From positions 248,001 through 312,000 of the forward strand of contig NZ_JBNPXV010000001.1 of the NCBI RefSeq assembly GCF_050433125.1: 64,000 nt of DNA, written 5' to 3'. Source of the stretch: Roseimarinus sediminis (GTDB lineage: Bacteria > Bacteroidota > Bacteroidia > Bacteroidales > Prolixibacteraceae). The notes under the pieces were generated by a model, which was given only the letters and a program-made list of their open reading frames with translations, did not search any database and had not been told where the DNA came from. Shown piece by piece: positions 1 through 8,503 of the stretch. How positions within the stretch are numbered: position 1 is the stretch's first letter; the number at the start of each line of letters is the position of its first letter. The translations under genes were made by a program, and so were the position numbers.

Positions 1-77
1 CGGGCATAGGCTCCAGCCAACAATACCCCTCCGGTTGTTAATGCCGATACTTTAATGAACTCTCTTCGGTTGGCCAT
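1..77 (-). CDS. Tat-exported protein, N-terminus only (possible molybdoenzyme)
   Basis: Only the first 25 codons lie in the window. They begin MANRREFIKVSA and continue with a hydrophobic stretch ending LLAGAYA, a classic twin-arginine signal (NRREFIK, then GGVLLAG). The protein is therefore probably folded with its cofactor in the cytoplasm and exported by the Tat system. The nearby molybdopterin guanylyltransferase gene and the CRP/FNR-type palindromes upstream make a molybdoenzyme (for example an aldehyde/xanthine dehydrogenase-type large subunit) a reasonable guess. That is inference from context; the mature part is outside the window. Confidence 0.7.
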   Translation of the reverse strand, partial: MANRREFIKVSALTTGGVLLAGAYA

Positions 78-225
78 AATATTCAGGCTTTATTAAATTA
101 AAAGGCATCACTGTTTTACCATGAAAACCGATCAGCCTTTACTACTTTTTTAAATTTTGCAAGCAAACTTTCGTATTTAATGGTCTCAAAAGTAAGCCAT
201 CAGCCATTTTTCAGGCTTTCGGCGC

Positions 226-243
226 TTGTGATAAATATCACAA
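226..243. promoter_or_regulatory. CRP/FNR-type operator palindrome
   Basis: TTGTGATAAATATCACAA is a perfect inverted repeat (TTGTGAT, 4-nt spacer, ATCACAA). It fits both the E. coli CRP consensus TGTGA-N6-TCACA and the core of the FNR box. It lies between the divergent Tat-exported gene and the Crp/Fnr gene, so autoregulation or control of the exported enzyme is likely. Confidence 0.65.
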
Positions 244-245
244 GG

Positions 246-257
246 TGATATATATCA
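246..257. promoter_or_regulatory. Second operator-like palindrome
   Basis: TGATATATATCA is a perfect 12-nt palindrome two bases downstream of the first site and resembles a relaxed FNR half-site pair (TGAT...ATCA). Two adjacent dyads suggest cooperative binding of a Crp/Fnr dimer pair. The rest of 78-413 shows no gene. Confidence 0.45.
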
Positions 258-413
258 TCACCCGATGATGAACTTTGTCAATTTTGTGACGATTTTGATT
301 TTATACCGTTAAATTGTCGGGCAGTTAAACGTGTATATCTCTAATATTATGACACTTATAAAATTTTGCTATGGATCGATTTTATCTTATTTTTAAGGCA
401 AAGTGTGAAAAAA

Positions 414-1112
414 ATGACGGTTGAAAACAACTATAAATGCAGTTGCATTGAATGCAAGCTAAAAACGCTCTTTTTCGATAAGGTCGATAGTTCAGAACTT
501 GAGCTGGTGTGCTCATCAAAAATTGAAAATGCATTCAGAAAAGGCGACCATATTATTCGTGAAGGGGATCCAATTCATGATTTCATTTATCTGAAAAGTG
601 GTTTGGTTAAGCTTACAAAACATACAAGCGATGGACGGGAACAAATTCTAAGCTTTGCAAAACCTTTCGATTTTGTTAGTTTATTAAGTGTCTTTTCTTC
701 TAAGCGTTACAACTATTCGGTAATCGCCATTGAAGATACCAGCATTTGCTTGCTCGACCTGGAAGATGTTAAACAAACCATCTTACACAACGGACTGTTT
801 TCAATGAATTTGATGCAAAAATTAAGCGATGTTACCGACATGATCATCCTTGATAATCTAGAGATCAAAAGAAAGCACTTAAGAGGAAGGGTTGCTCATG
901 TGTTGATCTACTTCTCTGAATACATTTACAATGCGCAAAGCATTGCCCTGCCGGTATCTCGACGGGAAATTGCCGAATACATCGGAATGACCACCGAAAA
1001 CGTGATACGTACTTTGTCTGAATTTAAAAAGGACGGCATCATAAGAACCTATGGAAAGGACATCGAAATAATTGACCCCGAACGCCTTCGGTCAATATCA
1101 CAACATGGTTAA
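414..1112 (+). CDS. Crp/Fnr family transcriptional regulator with N-terminal cysteines
   Basis: A 232-aa protein from the ATG at 414; an in-frame TTG at 366 would add 16 unlikely residues. It has a cyclic-nucleotide-binding-like beta-barrel (about residues 25-125, with GDHIIREGD and LKSGLVKL), a dimer helix, and a C-terminal winged helix (about 170-225, with REIAEYIGMTTENVIRTLSEF as recognition region). Cysteines at about 9, 11, 14, 33 and 112 recall the cluster ligands of FNR-type oxygen sensors, though the spacing differs from E. coli FNR. It probably responds to oxygen, NO or redox state and binds the palindromes at 226-257. The ligand is not proven. Confidence 0.85.
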   Translation: MTVENNYKCSCIECKLKTLFFDKVDSSELELVCSSKIENAFRKGDHIIREGDPIHDFIYLKSGLVKLTKHTSDGREQILSFAKPFDFVSLLSVFSSKRYNYSVIAIEDTSICLLDLEDVKQTILHNGLFSMNLMQKLSDVTDMIILDNLEIKRKHLRGRVAHVLIYFSEYIYNAQSIALPVSRREIAEYIGMTTENVIRTLSEFKKDGIIRTYGKDIEIIDPERLRSISQHG

Positions 1113-1129
1113 ACACATGGCTTTCTATG

Positions 1130-1696
1130 CTAACGACGAGCATTGAGTTCTCCGGGATGGTTAATATTAAAAAACGGACCAGCATCCTTAAAATCGACAT
1201 AGTTGCTTGCGCTGCTTTTAATCAGCTCAGTCATCTTGTAACAGGAACGCAACATTTGTTTTTCAATTTTATTCAAAAGCCTTACTGAATAAATGGCACA
1301 CAAGGGTTCAATTTTTCCATCGGTTAAACGTGGAACCACAATTTCATCATCATTCAAACTTGCAAGCAGTTTTTCTACAACAGGCACTGTCATCAACGGC
1401 ATATCACAACTTAAAATAAAAACATACGGCGTTTCAACCTGTTGCATCACGGCATGCAGTCCGCATATAGGCCCGCAATTTTTATGAAAATCGGGTACCA
1501 GCGGCAGATTAAACATTTCATAATTACGATCATTCGAACTAATAATCAGTGTTTTAAAATATGCTGATAACAAGTCGATTGCATATTTGACCATTGGTTT
1601 GCCTTCAAAGTCAAGCAGTCCTTTATCGCTTCCCATCCGGCTGCTTTTGCCACCAGCCATCACCACTCCTGTAATATTTTCGTTCAATTGCTTCAC
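1130..1696 (-). CDS. mobA: Molybdenum cofactor guanylyltransferase MobA
   Basis: A 188-aa cytoplasmic nucleotidyltransferase that would attach GMP to molybdopterin, giving the guanine dinucleotide cofactor. The N-terminal nucleotide-binding loop is GVVMAGGKSSRMGSDKG (about residues 10-26), followed by LSCDMPL, whose Asp would bind metal. Length is close to E. coli MobA (194 aa). I chose the GTG start at 1696 because a -7 promoter box lies 31 nt upstream and the family starts just before this loop; an ATG at 1768 would run into rsgA. It sits near a Tat-exported protein that may be its client enzyme. Confidence 0.85.
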   Translation of the reverse strand: MKQLNENITGVVMAGGKSSRMGSDKGLLDFEGKPMVKYAIDLLSAYFKTLIISSNDRNYEMFNLPLVPDFHKNCGPICGLHAVMQQVETPYVFILSCDMPLMTVPVVEKLLASLNDDEIVVPRLTDGKIEPLCAIYSVRLLNKIEKQMLRSCYKMTELIKSSASNYVDFKDAGPFFNINHPGELNARR

Positions 1697-1716
1697 GTTC
1701 AGTAAGTAGATTATGC

Positions 1717-1724
1717 TATTTTTG
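1717..1724 (+). promoter_or_regulatory. Promoter -7 box of rsgA
   Basis: TATTTTTG matches the Bacteroidota -7 element TAnnTTTG, 19 nt before the ATG at 1743. It rules against a longer rsgA start at 1713. Confidence 0.55.
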
Positions 1725-1726
1725 AC

Positions 1727-1734
1727 CAAAATTA
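1727..1734 (-). promoter_or_regulatory. Promoter -7 box of mobA
   Basis: On the minus strand this reads TAATTTTG (TAnnTTTG), about 31 nt upstream of the mobA GTG start. It lies only 2 nt from the opposing rsgA box, so the two promoters physically overlap. Confidence 0.5.
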
Positions 1735-1742
1735 ATAATTCA

Positions 1743-2699
1743 ATGTCATTACTCGAGGGATTAGTCATAAAATCGACAGGTAGCAGGTATTATGTCGTGT
1801 TGGATGAAAAAGTATATGAATGCCGGATCAAGGGAAAACTGCGCATTAAGGGTATCAGGACTACCAATCCGCTTTCGGTAGGCGATGTGGTTTATTTTCA
1901 GCTGCAGGATGAAATTTCGGAAAGTGGAAAACCAATGGGCGTCATCTCGAAGGTAAAGACGCGCAAAAACTACATCATTCGCAAATCGGTCAACCTTTCG
2001 AAAGAATCACACATTCTTGCGGCCAACATCGACCAGGTATTTATCATTGTGACTGTAAAACACCCTGTTACCCATCTCAATTTTATCGATCGTTTTCTGG
2101 TAAGCGCTGAAGCTTACAATATTCCGGCTGTTGTGGTTTTCAATAAGATTGATTTATACAACGATGCCGAAATGGAAAAGGTAAACGAATGGTATGGAAT
2201 CTATCACGAAATCGGATACCAATGCATTGGCAGTTCAGTTAAAACCGGACAAGGATTGGATGAAATTAAAGCACTGATGAAGGATCGTATTTCAGTTTTT
2301 GCAGGTCATTCAGGGGTTGGAAAATCGTCGTTAATCAACTACATCGACAATGACCTTCAACTTAAAACAAACAACATTTCCGACTATCACAAAAGCGGTA
2401 AACACACCACTACTTTTTCTGAAATGTTTCAGTTAAAAATGGGTGGCTATATTATTGATACCCCAGGAATCAGATCATTTGGAATGATTGATATGAAGAA
2501 TGATGATGTTAGCCATTTCTTTCCCGAAATATTTAAAATATCCTCACAATGTAAATTCAACAACTGCAGTCACACCCACGAACCCTCGTGTGCTGTACGA
2601 AATGCAGTTGAAGAAGGAGCAATTGCCCTGAGTCGATATGAAAGTTATCTGAGTATTTTAAACGAAGACGAAGACGAAAAGTATCGACCCGCTTTTTAG
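1743..2699 (+). CDS. rsgA: Ribosome small subunit-dependent GTPase RsgA
   Basis: A 318-aa circularly permuted GTPase that checks late 30S ribosomal subunit maturation. After an OB-fold region (about residues 1-75) the G motifs come in permuted order: NKID (G4, about 134-137), the P-loop GHSGVGKSS (about 188-196) and DTPG (about 239-242). A C-terminal zinc-binding segment carries Cys270, Cys275, His277 and Cys283. The ATG at 1743 fits the family and the promoter at 1717; the 10-residue extension from 1713 does not. Confidence 0.95.
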   Translation: MSLLEGLVIKSTGSRYYVVLDEKVYECRIKGKLRIKGIRTTNPLSVGDVVYFQLQDEISESGKPMGVISKVKTRKNYIIRKSVNLSKESHILAANIDQVFIIVTVKHPVTHLNFIDRFLVSAEAYNIPAVVVFNKIDLYNDAEMEKVNEWYGIYHEIGYQCIGSSVKTGQGLDEIKALMKDRISVFAGHSGVGKSSLINYIDNDLQLKTNNISDYHKSGKHTTTFSEMFQLKMGGYIIDTPGIRSFGMIDMKNDDVSHFFPEIFKISSQCKFNNCSHTHEPSCAVRNAVEEGAIALSRYESYLSILNEDEDEKYRPAF

Positions 2700-2717
2700 T
2701 AAGAAAAGTTCAGCACC

Positions 2718-4520
2718 TTAACTTGTTTTGCTAAAATGCTTCATTAAAATGGCTGCCTTACTTTTTCCAAGTACATTTACAAGCTCATCGACCCCAGCAT
2801 CTTTTATTCCCTGTACCGACTTAAACTTTTGAAGTAAAAGTTCCTTTGATTTAGCTCCGATTCCCCTAATTTTATCGAGTTCGGAAACAGTCATTTCCTT
2901 GTCCCGCTTACTCCGGTGATGTGTAATTCCAAAGCGATGCGCCTCATCACGGAGTTGCTGAATCAGTTTAAGCGTTTCCGAATTTTTATCGATGTACAAA
3001 GGAACCGGATCTCCGGGATAATAAATTTCCTCAAGCCTTTTTGCAATTCCAATAATTGGCAATTTACCTCTGATACCCAACTTTTCAAGCGCTTTTAAAG
3101 CTGAACCCAATTGTCCTTTTCCACCGTCGACGATTACCAGATTGGGCAGTTTTTGCTCTTCTTCGAGCAAACGACGGTAGCGACGAAAAACAATTTCTTC
3201 CATCGAGGCAAAGTCATTGGGGCCTTCAACGGTTTTAATATTGAAATGTCTGTAATCGCGTTTTGAAGGTCTTGCATTCTTAAAAACGACACAGGCCGCC
3301 ACCGGATTTGATCCCTGCAGATTACTGTTATCAAAGCATTCGATATGAAAAGGGAGCTCCTTTAACCTTAGGTCTTTTTGCGCCGTTTTAAGAATTCGTT
3401 CCGAAGAGCTTTCGTGCTTTTGCAATGCACTGTTTTTCTTTTTTTCAAGAATAAAATACTTAACATTTTTCTCCGATAACTCAAGTAATTTGCGCTTATC
3501 CCCGCGCTGTGGCACTACATATTTTATCCCTTCAAGCTCAAATCCTGGCATAAAGGGCACGATTAGCTCGCTGCCATTACTGAAAATTTTTTGTCTTATC
3601 TCAGTAATTCCACTTAATAGCAAATCTTCATCCGATTCATCTAACTTCGATTTCATTTCAAGTGTATAGGAATGGATTACTCCCCCATTCACTACTTTCA
3701 GGAAATTAACATACGAAACATCCTCTTCCTTTTTAAAGGAATACACATCAATATTTCTGATAGACGGACTAACCACCGTAGATTTTGCCTGATAGTTTTG
3801 TAATACAGCAAGTCGCTCTTTAATAGCATGTGCATCCTCAAAATTAAGCGTTTCTGCGTATTTATTCATTTGATTCTTTAAGTCACTTACCACCGAACCA
3901 ATATTCCCCCTCAATATGTGTTTAATCTCTTCAATACCCTTCTGATATTCATCCTCACGCTGATGCCCCTCGCAGGGACCCAAACAGTTACCTATATGAT
4001 ATTGAAGACAAACTTTAAACTTTCCACGTGAAACATTCTCATGATGCAGCTTGTAATTACACGTTCGAAGCTTGTATGTTTTCTTAAAGAGTTCAATTAA
4101 GGTCCTCACCAACAACATAGAAGTAAAAGGTCCGAAGTACAGTGAACCATCCTTAACAACACGGCGGGTATAAAACACTCTGGGGAAAGGCTCGTTTTTT
4201 ATACAAATCCATGGAAAAGTTTTATCGTCTTTCAACTGGATATTGTAGCGCGGCTGATATTTTTTTATGAGGTTGTTTTCAAGAATCAGTGCATCCTGTT
4301 CGCTCTCTACAACTATGAATTTAATCTCACTAATATTACGAACCAACAATTGGGTTTTACGACTATCGTGGTTTTTTGTAAAATAAGACGCCACCCGCCG
4401 CTTCAACCGCTTTGCCTTGCCTATGTAGATAATGCTGCCGGTTTTATCAAAGAATTGATAAATTCCAGGCTCATCGGGCAATGAAGCAACACTGTTTTTT
4501 AAATGATCTTTTACTGGCAT
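2718..4520 (-). CDS. uvrC: Excinuclease ABC subunit C (UvrC)
   Basis: A 600-aa endonuclease that makes both incisions in nucleotide excision repair after UvrAB loading. The N-terminal GIY-YIG domain contains PGIYQFF and IIYIGKAKRLKRRV; a UVR coiled-coil motif is near residue 205-235 (LNFEDAHAIKERL); the RNase H-like second nuclease includes IECFDNSNLQG and VDGGKGQL; and a helix-hairpin-helix tail includes IRGIGAKSKELLL. The ATG at 4520 overlaps the ade stop as TGATG, which implies translational coupling; a GTG one codon earlier is also possible. Confidence 0.96.
   Translation of the reverse strand: MPVKDHLKNSVASLPDEPGIYQFFDKTGSIIYIGKAKRLKRRVASYFTKNHDSRKTQLLVRNISEIKFIVVESEQDALILENNLIKKYQPRYNIQLKDDKTFPWICIKNEPFPRVFYTRRVVKDGSLYFGPFTSMLLVRTLIELFKKTYKLRTCNYKLHHENVSRGKFKVCLQYHIGNCLGPCEGHQREDEYQKGIEEIKHILRGNIGSVVSDLKNQMNKYAETLNFEDAHAIKERLAVLQNYQAKSTVVSPSIRNIDVYSFKKEEDVSYVNFLKVVNGGVIHSYTLEMKSKLDESDEDLLLSGITEIRQKIFSNGSELIVPFMPGFELEGIKYVVPQRGDKRKLLELSEKNVKYFILEKKKNSALQKHESSSERILKTAQKDLRLKELPFHIECFDNSNLQGSNPVAACVVFKNARPSKRDYRHFNIKTVEGPNDFASMEEIVFRRYRRLLEEEQKLPNLVIVDGGKGQLGSALKALEKLGIRGKLPIIGIAKRLEEIYYPGDPVPLYIDKNSETLKLIQQLRDEAHRFGITHHRSKRDKEMTVSELDKIRGIGAKSKELLLQKFKSVQGIKDAGVDELVNVLGKSKAAILMKHFSKTS
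4020..4035. other. parS-like site inside uvrC
   Basis: CTTTCCACGTGAAACA matches the widely conserved parS motif TGTTNCACGTGNAACA except for the first two bases. It is inside the uvrC coding region, 2.1 kb from a better site at 6145. ParB binding is predicted, not shown. Confidence 0.5.
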
Positions 4521-6145
4521 CACTGTATCTGAAGATCGACAAAGGCAAAGCGATTGACATCAAATAAGCCTCTGTCTCCTATTTTTAATTCAGGAATTAC
4601 AAGTAAGGACATAAAAGCCATTGTCATAAAAGGTGCATGCATAGTACAACCCAAATCATTGGCTGCCTTCGATAAAATCTTGTACTTTTCTGCTACAATC
4701 CCGGCTGCCTGATCAGACATCAAACCAGCAATCGGCAGTGCCAGGCTTTCGTGCTTAACACCATCATATACAAGGAGTCCGCCTCGCATTTTCTGAATCT
4801 GTTCAATAGCCATTAACAAATCGATATCAGAAACTCCAACAGCAACTATATTATGAGAATCGTGAGCAATAGTACCTGCAATTGCACCCTTTTTCAATTG
4901 AAAACCCCTAATAAAACCAACAACTGGCTTTGCCTTGCTATAACGATTTAAAACAACTATTTTAAGAATGTCATTTTTAGTATCACTTTCAATAAACTCA
5001 CCTGTGCGATCGATTTGCCAGTGCAAGGCTTTTGTTAACAAACTATCGGGAATGACCTCAATAACCCGTAAACAACCTCCTTTAACTCGAACTTTTAAAT
5101 CATCTATACTCAAGGTATTTTGAAAGAAATTATTAATTGGCTCTCCTTCCTGTACAGAAATATTGACAGTGTTTCCGTCAAAAACAAGCGAGCCATCTAT
5201 TACAGAAGACAAAATATCAAAATCATCCAAGTTATTCACTACAATAAAATCGGCTGAATCGCCTTCCTGAAGTAAACCAAGACCCAACTTGTAATGACGA
5301 ACTGCATTAACTGTTGCACCTTTTAATACCGACCACAAATGAAAATTAGCATGCAAGGCTGTTTTTACAAGTTCATTAATATAGCCATTTAACAACTCAT
5401 CGGGATGACAATCATCGGTACAAAACATGATGTCTCCCGGATTACTTTCTATTAGCGGCATCAATTTTTCAAAGTCGCGGGAAGCACTCGATTGCCTCAA
5501 CATAATTTTCATGCCCAGTGCTATTTTTTCTATTGCTTCTTCAACCGTTGTACACTCATGATCGGTTGATATTCCTGCACTTACATAGCGCTTTAAATCA
5601 GAACCTGAAAGCATAGGGGCATGTCCGTCGACTGGAAGTCTATATTTGTGAGCAGTGTTAAGCTTTCTAATAATTTCTGCATCCTTCTGAATAACTCCTG
5701 GAAAGTTCATCATCTCAGACAAGTGCGTACATTTCCCTTTTTTAAATAATTCGTCAATTTCCTTTGCTCCAATCTCGGCTCCAGAGGTTTCAAAACGAGT
5801 AGCAGGAACACAGGAAGGTGCACCGGTTGCAATTTTCATTGGGCTTAAAGCAGCATTTTGTAACATAAAATCGACTCCATCAACACCACATACATTGGCT
5901 ATTTCATGTGGGTCGCTTATAGCTGCCAGTACGCCATGCCTTATGGCTACTTTTGAATATTCGAGTGGTGAAAGCATTGAACTTTCAATATGCACATGCG
6001 CATCGACCAATCCCGGAAGAATGTATTGCGAAGATATTACTTTGTCATCTTCTTCTATTTTTACAATCCGATCGTTGTAGAAGATGCGACCTTTAAATAT
6101 CCGCTCTGCTACAACATCAATTATATTTCCTTCTATTCTTTCCAT
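4520..6145 (-). CDS. ade: Adenine deaminase
   Basis: A 541-aa amidohydrolase-superfamily enzyme converting adenine to hypoxanthine and ammonia in purine salvage. The metal-binding motif HVHIESSML follows LPGLVDA (about residues 43-58), and the family motif DPHEIANV is near residue 95. The C-terminal domain has GTIAHDSHNIVAVG and the tail SLLVIPELKI, as in the AdeC family. Length fits (about 540-590). It starts 13 nt after the mnmG stop and overlaps uvrC by one base, so the three genes are probably cotranscribed; the parS site occupies its start. Confidence 0.93.
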   Translation of the reverse strand: MERIEGNIIDVVAERIFKGRIFYNDRIVKIEEDDKVISSQYILPGLVDAHVHIESSMLSPLEYSKVAIRHGVLAAISDPHEIANVCGVDGVDFMLQNAALSPMKIATGAPSCVPATRFETSGAEIGAKEIDELFKKGKCTHLSEMMNFPGVIQKDAEIIRKLNTAHKYRLPVDGHAPMLSGSDLKRYVSAGISTDHECTTVEEAIEKIALGMKIMLRQSSASRDFEKLMPLIESNPGDIMFCTDDCHPDELLNGYINELVKTALHANFHLWSVLKGATVNAVRHYKLGLGLLQEGDSADFIVVNNLDDFDILSSVIDGSLVFDGNTVNISVQEGEPINNFFQNTLSIDDLKVRVKGGCLRVIEVIPDSLLTKALHWQIDRTGEFIESDTKNDILKIVVLNRYSKAKPVVGFIRGFQLKKGAIAGTIAHDSHNIVAVGVSDIDLLMAIEQIQKMRGGLLVYDGVKHESLALPIAGLMSDQAAGIVAEKYKILSKAANDLGCTMHAPFMTMAFMSLLVIPELKIGDRGLFDVNRFAFVDLQIQ

Positions 6146-6160
6146 GTTTCACGTGGAACT
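6145..6160. other. parS-like ParB binding site between mnmG and ade
   Basis: TGTTTCACGTGGAACT matches the parS consensus TGTTNCACGTGNAACA at every defined base except the last. It exactly spans the 13-nt gap between the mnmG stop and the ade ATG, touching both codons. In most bacteria such sites cluster near the replication origin; the candidate origin is about 6 kb away. Confidence 0.65.
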
Positions 6161-8033
6161 ATCTACCCATTAAAACTAATAATACGCTAATATCTGATGG
6201 CGAGACGCCGGGAATACGACTGGCCTGTCCAAGGGTTTTCGGTTGAATATTGGCCAATTTTTGCCTTGCCTCGGTTGATAAGGTATGAATGGCTTCATAA
6301 TCAAACTTGTTTTCGATAACGATATCATTCAATCTCTTGAATTTATCAGCCAATAATTTTTCCCTTTCAACATAACCTGCATACTTGATCAGAATTTCTG
6401 TCGAATCGATAATTTCTTCTGCCCTCTCGCCCAAATTGATGATCATTTCTTTTAAATCGGGTTCCAGATTAATAATATCTTTCAACTTAATTTGCGGCCG
6501 ACCAATTAAATCGATTAGTTTAACACCTTGCTTTAAGGGTGCCGAACCAACACTTTCAAGAAAGTTATTGTATTGTTCGGGCTTAATACTTTTACCATTA
6601 ACAAAGCTGTAGAGTTCATTACGTGCTGCTAATTTCTGCTCGAGCAAATCTACCCGTCGTTTTGATGCCAAACCTAAGGCATACCCCTTATGACTTAGGC
6701 GTTCATCAGCATTATCCTGTCTAAGCAGAATTCTGTATTCTGCCCTTGATGTAAACATTCGGTAAGGTTCATCCACACCTTTTGTTACCAGATCATCAAT
6801 TAAAACACCAATATATGCTTCGTCGCGACCCAGAATAAAGTCCTCTTTTCCTTGACAACGATTATGCGCATTGATGCCTGCAATGATTCCCTGTGCCCCC
6901 GCTTCTTCATATCCAGTGGTACCATTAATTTGTCCCGCAAAATAAAGGTTTTTAATTTTCTTAGTTTCCAGCGTATGATAGAGCTGTGTGGGATCGAAAA
7001 AATCATATTCAATGGCGTATCCAGGTCTGAATATTTTAACCTTTTCAAAACCCTTTACTTTTCTTAAAGCTTCCAACTGAACATCCCAAGGCAAGGAAGA
7101 AGAATAGCCATTCAAATAATATTCGATGGTATCTTCCCCTTCAGGCTCCAGAAATAAATGATGCTGATCCTTGTCAGAAAAAGTAATCAACTTTGTTTCT
7201 ATACTTGGGCAGTACCTGGGTCCTAAACTTTGTATTGTACCATCAAACAATGGTGACGATTCAAACCCTGTTTGCAAAATATTATGCGTCTCAGGATTTG
7301 TGTATGCCATATAACATGAAAGCTGCTTAAGTTTTGAGCGATTCTCAGGAAGATAAGAAAATTTATAGAAATCATCATCTCCTTTTTGCTCTGTAAGAAC
7401 ACTGTAATCTACTGATCTACCGTCTATTCTAACAGGCGTTCCCGTTTTCATTCTACCAACGTTAAAGCCAGCGTCGAGCAATTGTTCGCTAATGTGCTTC
7501 GATTCGGGCTCAGCAATACGACCACCTTTTTGCTTGGTCTGACCAATATGAATTAAACCATTGAGGAACGTCCCATTAGTTAGTATTACACACTTAGCAT
7601 TAAATTCTATGTCTAAATCTGTTTTAACACCATACACCTTGGTATCATCCATTAATAATTGTACAACCATTCCCTGCCAAAAATCGATATTCTCATTTTT
7701 TTCGAGGTATCTTCTCCAGGTAGCAGAAAAATGCATTCTGTCGCACTGAGCTCTTGGACTCCACATCGCTGCTCCCTTCGATCGGTTCAACATCCTGAAT
7801 TGAATACTTGACTCATCGGTTACAATACCTGCATAGCCACCAAGCGCATCAATTTCCCGTACGATTTGTCCCTTTGCAATTCCACCAACTGCCGGGTTAC
7901 AACTCATTTGAGCAATTTTGTTCATATCCATGGTAATGAGCAATACTTTCGAACCCATATTGCCCGCAGCCATGGCCGCCTCACATCCGGCATGGCCGGC
8001 TCCTACAACAATTACATCGTATTGAAATTTCAT
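6159..8033 (-). CDS. mnmG: tRNA uridine-5-carboxymethylaminomethyl modification enzyme MnmG (GidA)
   Basis: A 624-aa FAD protein that works with MnmE to modify the wobble uridine (U34) of several tRNAs. The N-terminal dinucleotide-binding motif is VVGAGHAGCEAA (about residues 9-20), the GidA signature includes SCNPAVGGIAKGQ, and a second conserved block includes GQINGTTGYEEAGAQG. The C-terminal helical domain ends with SRIPGVSPSDI. Length is typical. It heads an mnmG-ade-uvrC operon with a promoter at 8064. In many bacteria this gene lies near the chromosome origin. Confidence 0.97.
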   Translation of the reverse strand: MKFQYDVIVVGAGHAGCEAAMAAGNMGSKVLLITMDMNKIAQMSCNPAVGGIAKGQIVREIDALGGYAGIVTDESSIQFRMLNRSKGAAMWSPRAQCDRMHFSATWRRYLEKNENIDFWQGMVVQLLMDDTKVYGVKTDLDIEFNAKCVILTNGTFLNGLIHIGQTKQKGGRIAEPESKHISEQLLDAGFNVGRMKTGTPVRIDGRSVDYSVLTEQKGDDDFYKFSYLPENRSKLKQLSCYMAYTNPETHNILQTGFESSPLFDGTIQSLGPRYCPSIETKLITFSDKDQHHLFLEPEGEDTIEYYLNGYSSSLPWDVQLEALRKVKGFEKVKIFRPGYAIEYDFFDPTQLYHTLETKKIKNLYFAGQINGTTGYEEAGAQGIIAGINAHNRCQGKEDFILGRDEAYIGVLIDDLVTKGVDEPYRMFTSRAEYRILLRQDNADERLSHKGYALGLASKRRVDLLEQKLAARNELYSFVNGKSIKPEQYNNFLESVGSAPLKQGVKLIDLIGRPQIKLKDIINLEPDLKEMIINLGERAEEIIDSTEILIKYAGYVEREKLLADKFKRLNDIVIENKFDYEAIHTLSTEARQKLANIQPKTLGQASRIPGVSPSDISVLLVLMGR

Positions 8034-8063
8034 AATGAAACTAAAGTTTTATTCAAACTGCGA

Positions 8064-8071
8064 CAAAAGTA
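8064..8071 (-). promoter_or_regulatory. Promoter -7 box of mnmG
   Basis: The minus strand reads TACTTTTG (TAnnTTTG), 31 nt upstream of the mnmG ATG. Confidence 0.5.
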
Positions 8072-8086
8072 TCAATTTATAAGCAA

Positions 8087-8503
8087 TTATGAATCAAACA
8101 TGTTCATCGCTTCTTCTTCTTTCTGACGCATTATTTGCTTTTGTTCCTTAGTTTTGTCGTCGAAGCCCACCAAATGAAGTATTCCATGAATGATTACCCT
8201 GCGCAGTTCATCGCTAAAACTTACTTTGTATTCCTTGGCATTTTCACGAACCGTATCAAGACTAATAAATATATCACCAGATAACTCATTATCAGTGTTA
8301 TAATTAAAAGTTATAATGTCAGTAAAATAATCGTGATTAAGATATTCTTTGTTAATTTGAAGTAAATATGGGTCGGAACAAAAAATAAACGAAACTTCCC
8401 CGGTACGCTTTCCATGAAAATGAATGATCCGTTCAATCCAGTCAATATACTTTGTTGTATCGATTACTGGTAAATCAATGTCTTCGTTATAAAAATAAAT
8501 CAC
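8087..8503 (-). CDS. ybeY: Endoribonuclease YbeY (rRNA maturation)
   Basis: A 138-aa metal-dependent RNase involved in 16S rRNA 3' end processing and ribosome quality control. The signature HGILHLVGFDD (about residues 106-116) gives His106 and His110 as ligands; the third ligand, His in E. coli (HGxxHLxGYDH), is Asp116 here, a change I believe is common in Bacteroidota members. Its start overlaps the upstream ATPase gene by 4 bp, so translation is probably coupled. Length is slightly short for the family (about 140-160). Confidence 0.9.
   Translation of the reverse strand: MIYFYNEDIDLPVIDTTKYIDWIERIIHFHGKRTGEVSFIFCSDPYLLQINKEYLNHDYFTDIITFNYNTDNELSGDIFISLDTVRENAKEYKVSFSDELRRVIIHGILHLVGFDDKTKEQKQIMRQKEEEAMNMFDS

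Noticed and set aside
366..413. TTG start at 366 for the first Crp/Fnr gene
   Set aside because: It would add 16 residues unlike the family and the ATG at 414 has the conserved N-terminal position.
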